Assembly: GCA_041674345.1 (NCBI GenBank)
Contig: JBAYVY010000099.1
Location: 1 to 10,636, forward strand
From: JBAYVY01 sp041674345
GTDB taxonomy: Bacteria; Planctomycetota; Phycisphaerae; Phycisphaerales; Zrk34
Direction of reading: 5' to 3'
DNA length: 10,636 bases
Positions 1 through 6,538 of the stretch are shown one piece after another (position 1 is the stretch's first letter; the number at the start of each line of letters is the position of its first letter). The notes under the pieces are model-generated. The model was not told where the DNA came from and searched no databases. It saw only the letters and a program-made list of their open reading frames with translations. The position numbers and the translations under genes were made by a program.

Positions 1-20
1 CGTGTCGTCCGTGCCGCCAT
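1..20 (-). CDS. Start of an unidentified gene running off the left edge
   Basis: An ATG at 20-18 on the minus strand begins a frame reading M-A-A-R-T-T-R before the window ends. It is preceded at seven-base spacing by a perfect AGGAGG, and it starts 72 bp after the stop of the Cas10-like gene on the same strand, so it looks like the next operon member. Only six or seven residues are visible, so the product cannot be recognised. In GSU0058-type I-G operons cas2 follows cas4-cas1, so cas2 is a reasonable guess from position, but nothing in the visible residues shows it. Confidence 0.5.
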
Positions 21-27
21 GATGGAA

Positions 28-33
28 CCTCCT
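28..33 (-). promoter_or_regulatory. Strong Shine-Dalgarno for the gene starting at 20
   Basis: The minus strand reads AGGAGG here, seven bases before the ATG at 20. It shows that translation restarts after the Cas10-like frame has ended, which argues that the stop at 92 is a true gene end in the present-day operon and not the start of a long untranslated stretch. Confidence 0.6.
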
Positions 34-91
34 TGCTCGTTGGCTGCCGTCGGATCGCCGTCCGGGGCGACCCACCACTACATCTTGTCGG

Positions 92-1048
92 CTATCCCCC
101 CGCGAAAACTGTCATGCACCCGACCAGCAGCAGGTCGTCGCCGCCGGAAAAAACCGTGTAGAGCTTCGACCAGCGCGGGTCGTTGCACATCTGCTGATCG
201 AGATCGGAAGCGAAGAACTTTTCCAGTCGATTGCTGAGATCGCGCAGCGGTTGCAGGTCGGTCGCCTTGTCCAAGCAGCGGCCAATCGCGGCTCCCAGCG
301 AATCGGCGTCGGCTTTGAGCACGCCCAGCATCGCCGCGCCGCGCGATTGCTTCGCCAGATTGACGAACTCGATCGGCTCGCCCCGCGCATCGGTCGGAAT
401 GTGACGCGCCAGGCGATTAAGATTGCAGCTGTCGTTACCGGATGTCGGCTCGTCCGCCACAAAGCGAGCCGTCAGGCCAGCCACATCCGCACCCTGGCCG
501 CCTGCCGGGTCAAGCACAACGAAGCGATGATTCGATTGGACGACTTGTCGTCCGAGTTCCGCATCGCGTTTGGCTTCCTCCTCGGCGTCGGGCGGGGTTG
601 CGGCGATCAAGTCGTCGGCTCGCCATCCCGACGGGCCGCCGGCGACGTTCGACCAGCTCCGAAGTTTTTCTGATTGCAGGGTTTGGTTCGCCGCGTCGTA
701 TTGTTCCCTGATCGACCGATCCGACTCCTGACGGATCGCCGCGCTCAGGCGTAGCCGCGCATGCGTTTTGTCCCGCAACCAGCATTCGATCTCACATATT
801 TCCTTGCGGGCGTCGGCAATCTTATCATCGCTTAGGCCCGTGCCGTCAATGACGATTTTCCCCGCAGCGCAGGAAATCAGGCGGCTCTCGTTCAGGTCAG
901 TTGCATGCAGCAGCCGTACTCCGACCGCATCGGCGATCAATTGTATATAAAGCGACCGGAAGCGAAGCGACTTGGCCTGTTTGCCGCCGGTTTCCCGTAC
1001 GACGAACAGGTAGTCTTGAATGCCGGAAAGATCAGTGATGAGTAGCAT
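92..1048 (-). CDS. HD-less Cas10/Csm1-like protein, ends just after GGDD
   Basis: This 318-residue protein resembles the palm part of Cas10/Csm1, the large subunit of type III effector complexes, whose GGDD palm makes cyclic oligoadenylates. The first-palm signature is visible at residues 3-15 (ITDLSGIQDYLF), followed by AKSLRFRSLYIQL (25-37). The second palm has LGVLKADADSLGAAIG (241-256), and FSGGDDLLLVG (300-310) carries an intact GGDD at 302-305. No HD nuclease domain precedes the first palm, and no Cys-x2-Cys zinc motif is seen between the palms. The frame ends 13 residues after GGDD, so the remaining palm strands and helices and the C-terminal D4 domain are missing; Csm1 is usually more than twice this length. 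It starts at ATG 1048, with AAGGAG four bases upstream, 13 bp after cas4-cas1, so it belongs to the operon. It may be a decayed cas10, a stand-alone cyclase-like protein, or half of a split gene. Family: high confidence. Activity: unknown. Confidence 0.85.
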   Translation of the reverse strand: MLLITDLSGIQDYLFVVRETGGKQAKSLRFRSLYIQLIADAVGVRLLHATDLNESRLISCAAGKIVIDGTGLSDDKIADARKEICEIECWLRDKTHARLRLSAAIRQESDRSIREQYDAANQTLQSEKLRSWSNVAGGPSGWRADDLIAATPPDAEEEAKRDAELGRQVVQSNHRFVVLDPAGGQGADVAGLTARFVADEPTSGNDSCNLNRLARHIPTDARGEPIEFVNLAKQSRGAAMLGVLKADADSLGAAIGRCLDKATDLQPLRDLSNRLEKFFASDLDQQMCNDPRWSKLYTVFSGGDDLLLVGCMTVFAGG

Positions 1049-1061
1049 ATGTCTCCTTATA

Positions 1062-2852
1062 TTACCGTGTCACGACGTTTTCGTATCGGTGGATATCTCC
1101 ACGAAGCCAGCGTGACAGTAATCGGGCTTGAATCTTGATGATGGAACGCCAGCTACAACGGTAATCGAACATGGGATGCGTGACCAATTGGTCGAGGCGA
1201 GCTTCAAAGGCGCGAAGGATCGCTTTGCGACCGGCGTCATGAAGCATGCAACCGGCGGCTGATTGCTCGAAATTGCGAGTGGAAACCATGCCGGTGTTGA
1301 TGGCGGTGATGACGACGGAGTCCGCCACCACGGGTCGTAGCGGTTCCATGATGTCCAGTGACAAGGCGGGGCGTCCGTGACGCGGTTGATGATAAAAGCC
1401 CCACCAGGGATCGAGGCCCTCGGACAACAGGGCCACGGTGCATTCCTTGACGAGCAGTGCATAGACAAAGGAGAGCAATGCGTTGACAGGATCACGCGGA
1501 GGCCGGCGATTTCGCTGGTTGAAATCCCATTGCGTATCCATCGAGTGAGGTTTGAGCATATCAGCAAACCGGCTGAAGTATTTCGCCGCGATGCCGCCCT
1601 CGATGCCAAGCAGGGATTCCAGCGAGGTGATCTGTGGGATGCGTGCGATCAAGTCGTCGATATCACGCAAAGCCATATCCAGTTCTTTCGAGGAGATGGC
1701 ATTGCGTCGAATCAACGTGCGTTGATTGGCGGCCTTGTCGGTGACGAGTTGCTTGGCGAATTCAAGGCAGCGGGCGGGATTGCGTGCGGCGTCGAATTGA
1801 GCGGCGCGATCGAAAGCGTTGCGGAGCGTGATGCCGTGAGTGACGCCGTAGAACCAGTGGCCCATCGATAGATGGACGATGGGGATGCCGGCTTCGCAGA
1901 GCAGATGGATGGCTTGGGCACTGATGCCGGTGTTGCCGCAGAGTACGAGTTGGCTGAGGTCGATGAGGCGGACGGAGGAGAGTTCCTGCCCTTCTTTTTT
2001 GACGACGAGGCGCTGGCCGGACTTGCCGACGTAAGCGCCCTGATCCTGAACATACAGAGGCGAGGCGTCGTCACGAGCGGGATAGAGGCGGCGCGTTTTA
2101 GGAGGATTAACGGTCTCAGCGTTGGGCGGCGTTGAAGTCGGGGGCACTTGCTGTAGGGCAAGCGTTTCATCTGGCAAGCAGATGCCATTGAGGGAACATC
2201 CGCGGCATTTGGGGCTGTCGTCCAGAGGTGCGGGCAGGTCGCGGTTCTCCGTCGCGTGATGAGTCTGATCAATCAGCGACAAGGTGCGGGCTTCAAGTTC
2301 AGCCGTAAAGGGCACTGTCACGCGGGTGCGTGAACCGGCGAAATAAAGAATGCCATGATCGCAACGGTAGCCATGCTCGCGGAGCAACAGCCCCTGTGCC
2401 ATGAGTTGCACACGTTCGGGTTCATATGAGCGTTCCGGCGTGTTGGGCACGCGGCCACGCTTGGTTTCGACGGGGGCGGCTTCATCTCCGTCAGTTGAAA
2501 CCAAATCGAGTTTGGCCGTCAACCCCAACCGTTCACTGCCCAACGGGACCGACCGGCTGATTGTCGGCGGATCATCGCCCGCATTTGCCTGATCCGCATC
2601 GTCGTCGTTGTTGTCCGTGCCATCGCCGCTGGCGTCGGCATCTGGCAGTATGTGATCCACCGCATCGACACGCCGATGAACATGCCGGCCTTCGATGGTG
2701 TAAACATTATCCGCCCAACGACCTTCGACGTGCATGAGGTGAAAGAGCCGAGGACAGTACGCATACTCATTGAGCATGCGGACGGGCAGGAGATTCCCTT
2801 CATCTTGACCGCTGGCTTCCTTGCCGGCCGGAACAGTGGAATCAGCGGCCAT
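1062..2852 (-). CDS. cas4-cas1: Cas4-Cas1 fusion, spacer acquisition nuclease-integrase
   Basis: The protein joins a Cas4 RecB-type nuclease to the Cas1 integrase, as is usual in type I-G. Cas4 would trim prespacers and check the PAM; Cas1 integrates them with Cas2. Numbering from ATG 2852 (596 aa), Cas4 shows an N-terminal cysteine at 33 (YAYCPRLF), the nuclease residues D116 (AKLDL) and E129-x-K131 (VETKRG), and C216, C219 and C225 of the iron-sulfur cluster. Cas1 begins near 264 and has E418 (LLGIEGG), H488 (GFYHQPRHG) and D500 with E503 (SLDIMEPLRP), so both halves look active. The frame is open upstream to a TTG at 2900, but ATG 2852 is preferred: it lies two bases after the csb2 stop and has CGGAG seven bases upstream. 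An acidic Asp/Asn-rich insertion lies at about 70-95 within Cas4. No cas2 is visible downstream. Confidence 0.96.
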   Translation of the reverse strand: MAADSTVPAGKEASGQDEGNLLPVRMLNEYAYCPRLFHLMHVEGRWADNVYTIEGRHVHRRVDAVDHILPDADASGDGTDNNDDDADQANAGDDPPTISRSVPLGSERLGLTAKLDLVSTDGDEAAPVETKRGRVPNTPERSYEPERVQLMAQGLLLREHGYRCDHGILYFAGSRTRVTVPFTAELEARTLSLIDQTHHATENRDLPAPLDDSPKCRGCSLNGICLPDETLALQQVPPTSTPPNAETVNPPKTRRLYPARDDASPLYVQDQGAYVGKSGQRLVVKKEGQELSSVRLIDLSQLVLCGNTGISAQAIHLLCEAGIPIVHLSMGHWFYGVTHGITLRNAFDRAAQFDAARNPARCLEFAKQLVTDKAANQRTLIRRNAISSKELDMALRDIDDLIARIPQITSLESLLGIEGGIAAKYFSRFADMLKPHSMDTQWDFNQRNRRPPRDPVNALLSFVYALLVKECTVALLSEGLDPWWGFYHQPRHGRPALSLDIMEPLRPVVADSVVITAINTGMVSTRNFEQSAAGCMLHDAGRKAILRAFEARLDQLVTHPMFDYRCSWRSIIKIQARLLSRWLRGDIHRYENVVTR

Positions 2853-2854
2853 AA

Positions 2855-4423
2855 TCAATCTCCGTTGCAATTCACGGCGGCGAAAAGGCCAAAACCGCAA
2901 TGTCGCCCGGCGCCGAGGGTGATGGGGCCGGGAACGGAATGTGCGAACGTGAGTCGCACATGAACCGCGGTGAGATCTTTGAGATGCGCCGGCCGGTGGT
3001 AGCCGGTGTGCCGACCATCACGGTCGTATTTATGGGCGCTCAGACAATTCTTCAAAAACGGGGTCGATTGCCAGGTGAACTCACAGGGTGTTTCGATTCC
3101 GGCGCGTGCAAGGGCGGTCTGGATGAGTTTCACTGTCTTCTCCGGCTTCTTGTCGTTATGTCCGTCAAGGATCACCGGAGTGACCGTCTGCCAGATGCGC
3201 GACGTGCCGAGATAGCAGGTGTCGATGAACTTGCCCTTGGGCGGGGTGAACAAACGAAGTTCAGCGCGATAGGCATCGCTCGGCGATGAATCGGCCTTGC
3301 AATTCTCAAACTCTCCTTCGGGCTTGAGCGGTTGCCCGTCAATGCGTTGGGCCAGGTACGCAAGCTCGCGCTCCATGTCCAGCGGCGCGACGAGCATGAC
3401 GTTGCGAATGATGCCGTCGGCGTACGCGTGCCCGATGGAGGGCAGCGGAATATACGAGAACTGTTGATGGTCGTCAGCAGATGATGGGTCGCGCTTGCCA
3501 CGAACGACACGCTTGCCCCACTCGGTAGCATTTTCGATCCACAGGGGTGGGTCTTTGAGCATGGCCGAGATCGCCAGATGCCTCACCATGCCGGCAATGT
3601 GAATGAGTTTGGCATGCGGATAACGTGCGGGGTCTTCGTTGGGATCGTTGGGATCAAGCAGCTTGAAGACGGCGTGGGGGCGCGGAAGCGGATCGGCCTG
3701 ACAGCGATAGCGAACGACATCAAACACGCGCAGCGGGGGTACTGGGCGGAAACCGTCGGGGGGGAGCCGGTTGAGGAAGTCGGTGTGCTTGCGACAAAGA
3801 TCGTCAAGCGTGCCGGGCTTGGGTGTGCGTAATGGCGTGCCACCGGCGGGCGAAGGACGCCAATGGTGGCCGGACAGTTGCGCGACCTGCTCGCCGGTAA
3901 GTACACTGACGTCACCGATAGCCATATCAATACCCCAGCCGAGATGGGTAATGGTGCGTGTGGCCTGCGTCAAGACATCAAGGTGTTGGCAGAGGCCGTT
4001 GATCAATGGATAGAGGTAATGGACGGCATCATTCTCCCCATCGCATCCAATTTGAATTAACGTGGGCTGGATGGTTTTCATGGTCTTTAATTCGTTCGGT
4101 TGTTTCTTTGGTTCGCGCCCCTTTGAAATCGGAATGGCCCAAATATCGAGATCGTTGTTCGGCACAGCGATGCGAAATGGAATTCCGACGAGAGACGGAG
4201 GCGTAACGATCTCAGATGGCTGTAGGCGTTGCAACCATTCCAACGCGGATTTGGCGCATTCCGCGAACCGCTGTTCGTGCCAACGGCTGGCAATGGAATC
4301 AAGAAGCGATTGGAACAACCGCAGCGGCGATGGCGGCCACTCCGGTTCACCTCCGTCCCGTCGACCATGAAATGTCGGCATTGGGTCGAGAAAGTGAATT
4401 GAAATACAGAGAAATTCTGACAT
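2855..4423 (-). CDS. csb2: Csb2 (GSU0054 family), Cas5-Cas6 fusion of type I-G
   Basis: Csb2 combines the Cas5 role (5' handle binding in the surveillance complex) with a Cas6-like part expected to cut pre-crRNA. The N-terminus has the family signature FHGRRDGGEPEWPPSPLRLFQ (about 18-38). The middle contains PLPSIGHAYADG (326-337), and the C-terminus ends with a glycine-rich RAMP-type loop, GAGRHCGFGLF (504-514). Histidines in these stretches (H332, H508) are candidate catalytic residues, but I cannot choose between them from sequence alone. The length, 522 aa, fits the family. ATG 4423 has GGAGG five bases upstream and lies 11 bp after the csb1 stop. The cas4-cas1 ATG follows two bases after its own stop, indicating coupled translation. 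Confidence 0.94.
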   Translation of the reverse strand: MSEFLCISIHFLDPMPTFHGRRDGGEPEWPPSPLRLFQSLLDSIASRWHEQRFAECAKSALEWLQRLQPSEIVTPPSLVGIPFRIAVPNNDLDIWAIPISKGREPKKQPNELKTMKTIQPTLIQIGCDGENDAVHYLYPLINGLCQHLDVLTQATRTITHLGWGIDMAIGDVSVLTGEQVAQLSGHHWRPSPAGGTPLRTPKPGTLDDLCRKHTDFLNRLPPDGFRPVPPLRVFDVVRYRCQADPLPRPHAVFKLLDPNDPNEDPARYPHAKLIHIAGMVRHLAISAMLKDPPLWIENATEWGKRVVRGKRDPSSADDHQQFSYIPLPSIGHAYADGIIRNVMLVAPLDMERELAYLAQRIDGQPLKPEGEFENCKADSSPSDAYRAELRLFTPPKGKFIDTCYLGTSRIWQTVTPVILDGHNDKKPEKTVKLIQTALARAGIETPCEFTWQSTPFLKNCLSAHKYDRDGRHTGYHRPAHLKDLTAVHVRLTFAHSVPGPITLGAGRHCGFGLFAAVNCNGD

Positions 4424-4434
4424 GACGTCCTCCG

Positions 4435-5712
4435 TTACTTCTTGGCGGTGATAGTGACGGCCATACCATTCAGGACTTTAAGGTTGAGTTTCGCTCCCAA
4501 AATGACGACAGCTTCAAACGCCGCTACCTCGTTACCTTTCTGGATTATGGTGTCCGTGTTCGTGCTGACGTCGGATTCTTTTTTCTTGAACTTGACCTTG
4601 AACGTCTTGCCTGCCGTATCAACAGACACGACTTCGGCTCCGTTCATCTTCTCTGGTTTGGCCTCGCTCGCTTTTTCAGCGATGGAAACATCAAATGGCT
4701 GTTCCTTGTTGGGTTGAATTCCAAATTCTTTCATTGCATCGCGAGCGTAATTAACAACGTCGCTGTGGGAGAGGACAAAATCTGATCGCGTGCCGTTGAG
4801 ATTCACTAGCTTGATTTCCTTCGGCTTGTCAGTGTCAGGAACAAGATTGCACCCTTGCCGTAGGAATGGATCGAGCGGAGCTGTAAATCCCACGAGGGAG
4901 AGGCCAAGGATGTACCGGCGCAGCGATTTTGTCCTGTCCACCGATAGCGTTCCATTGCTTTCGAGAACCGTCAGTCGCCGAAGTGCCGCCAACGAGATCG
5001 TAGAGTCACGCCGAATCGAGCCATTCGGCATAAGCTGAACGCCACCTGGTGCCTTCGAGGCGAGGGCATTCGCGAATCCCTCCTTGGAGCCTGCGTCTGG
5101 AAGAATGTCGAGCTTGGCAATATCTACGGTCATTTGCGTTAAGAAGTTTGCCGAGCGAGTATGCTCACGAACGCTGAAGGCGCGAATGGTGGAAGCGAGC
5201 AGGCGAGGCACTTTGGCCGAAGTATCCCGCGAGTCCCAGACACCAAACACGAGTGACGTAGGTGCCAATTTTGCCAACGGCTCGAAATTGCCACGCAGCC
5301 TCTCTTGGAACGCCGTCCGCAACTCCTGCTCGAATGCTGAACAGCGGACGATGGCATCAGCGGCTCTGTGGTTGGCGTGAAGCAAGTTCAGCCTAATCCC
5401 CTTAGTCGGGAAAGTAACGATAATCTGCGGCACCAAGTCATCGTAACCCTTTTGAGCGAACAGCGGCTCGATTCGATTGGCCTGTGAACCGACGCTGTCC
5501 ACCAAGCACACATTCGTTCCGTCGGGAAACCGGTCGATGTTGTAGCCGCCCTGAAACTTCTCCTTGTCCCTGTCAGCCCCCGGCTGTGCCGCGTAGGTCG
5601 CCGGGAAGAATACGCCGTCGGCTCCCTCGACCGGGATCAGATGTTCACGGATGACGAGGGCGGCCGGGCCGTCGTCTTCAAACCACTTGTCGAACTTGGT
5701 CAACTCAGTCAT
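4435..5712 (-). CDS. csb1: Csb1 (GSU0053 family), Cas7 backbone subunit of type I-G
   Basis: Csb1 is the Cas7-type RAMP protein that would polymerise along the crRNA spacer to form the backbone of the interference complex. The signature region is clear: GVFFPATYA (33-41), GYNIDRF (56-62), NVCLVDSVGSQANRIEPLF (67-85), then LLHANHRAADAIVRCS (110-125) and SLVFGVWDSRD (153-163). The last roughly 85 residues (about 340-425) are lysine- and valine-rich and look like an added C-terminal extension, which I do not recognise. The ATG at 5712 overlaps the csb3 stop by 8 bp and has AGGAG six bases upstream, so it is probably translated by coupling with csb3. The subunit must be made in excess of the others, but nothing in the sequence shows how. 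Confidence 0.95.
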   Translation of the reverse strand: MTELTKFDKWFEDDGPAALVIREHLIPVEGADGVFFPATYAAQPGADRDKEKFQGGYNIDRFPDGTNVCLVDSVGSQANRIEPLFAQKGYDDLVPQIIVTFPTKGIRLNLLHANHRAADAIVRCSAFEQELRTAFQERLRGNFEPLAKLAPTSLVFGVWDSRDTSAKVPRLLASTIRAFSVREHTRSANFLTQMTVDIAKLDILPDAGSKEGFANALASKAPGGVQLMPNGSIRRDSTISLAALRRLTVLESNGTLSVDRTKSLRRYILGLSLVGFTAPLDPFLRQGCNLVPDTDKPKEIKLVNLNGTRSDFVLSHSDVVNYARDAMKEFGIQPNKEQPFDVSIAEKASEAKPEKMNGAEVVSVDTAGKTFKVKFKKKESDVSTNTDTIIQKGNEVAAFEAVVILGAKLNLKVLNGMAVTITAKK

Positions 5713-6538
5713 TGGTGTCTCCTGCGTTAGAGGGATAAGCGAAGTCCAGCGCGGCGTACTGACCGCGAGTTGTTACGGAGGCTCGGTAGCGAAGCGTTCG
5801 ACGATCCTGGATCGCTCCAGCCATCGCCGCCGCTGCGACTAGCGGTGGATATGGGCTATACCATGTGAAATAGTCGAATCCGTCGTGGTGGTCATTCATA
5901 AGTGGTCGGAATCGTTGCAGTCCAATGGCGGCGAGCAATTCCGTCGCTGGCGACGATTCCACCTTGAGATTTTGCGCGTCTGGCGAGAATCCGACATCCA
6001 GCGCGTTCCATGCCGGACCGGGATCGAATCCGAATCGCCCCTTCTGCAACAACCGCTGCGAAAACAAATCAGATAACTGGTCTGATGTAAAACTCTTGAG
6101 TTGTGCGATGAGTTCACGTTGCAGGCCAGACCAGATTCGCATTGACGTTTGCTGTCCCGACCAAAAGTTCCAGGGAGGATTCGAGATAACTTGAGTTACA
6201 CCTTTCAGCACGGCAATGCGCGTCCAAGCGTCCAGAACTAATTCCGCCTTTGAATCGGGCGCGAATGTAAAAGCAAGTGGGGCGATGATTGGCGCGACTT
6301 CTAAGCCGTTGCACTCCAACCGCTCAATAGCGGTCGGCGGGCGGGATACGAGTATCTCCAATAAATCCCGTAGCGTACCCTCGCACGCAACCAGAAACCT
6401 TTGTTCGCCCTCCTCAAACCAGCCCTCCGCGCCCGGCCAGAGGCGGTCGGCCAGTTCCAGCAACCCGCAGCAGGCGAAGAATTGGCCGGGGTTGGTCACG
6501 TCCACCTTCACGGTGATGTTGGGTTGCTTGTCGCTCAC
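5705..6538 (-). CDS. csb3: Csb3/Cas8-type subunit (GSU0052 family) of type I-G
   Basis: This 277-residue protein matches the GSU0052/Csb3 group, the small Cas8-like subunit of type I-G expected to take part in PAM recognition and Cas3 recruitment. Visible family features are VDVTNPGQFFACCGLLELADRLW (12-34), PPWNFWSGQQTSMRIW (121-136), RFGFDPGPAWNALDVGFSP (168-186) and FDYFTWYSPYPPL (221-233). No catalytic motif is expected or seen. The start codon is GTG at 6538, overlapping the cas3 stop as GTGA, with a strong GGAGGTGA in the end of cas3, so translation is likely coupled to cas3. The gene is between cas3 and csb1, exactly the GSU0051-GSU0053 order. Assignment rests on these remembered family motifs and on position. 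Confidence 0.88.
   Translation of the reverse strand: MSDKQPNITVKVDVTNPGQFFACCGLLELADRLWPGAEGWFEEGEQRFLVACEGTLRDLLEILVSRPPTAIERLECNGLEVAPIIAPLAFTFAPDSKAELVLDAWTRIAVLKGVTQVISNPPWNFWSGQQTSMRIWSGLQRELIAQLKSFTSDQLSDLFSQRLLQKGRFGFDPGPAWNALDVGFSPDAQNLKVESSPATELLAAIGLQRFRPLMNDHHDGFDYFTWYSPYPPLVAAAAMAGAIQDRRTLRYRASVTTRGQYAALDFAYPSNAGDTND

Noticed and set aside
1..101. Frameshift in the G6 run at 96-101 restoring the rest of Cas10
   Set aside because: Removing one G opens the frame to the window edge, but the residues are Arg/Gly-rich and unlike any part of Cas10, and they cross the strong start at 20.
1377..1871. 164-residue open frame on the plus strand
   Set aside because: Opposite the Cas1 active-site region; no independent start signal or motif.
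2853..2900. Longer Cas4-Cas1 beginning at the TTG at 2900
   Set aside because: It would overlap csb2 by 46 bp; ATG 2852 has a good ribosome binding site and sits two bases after the csb2 stop.
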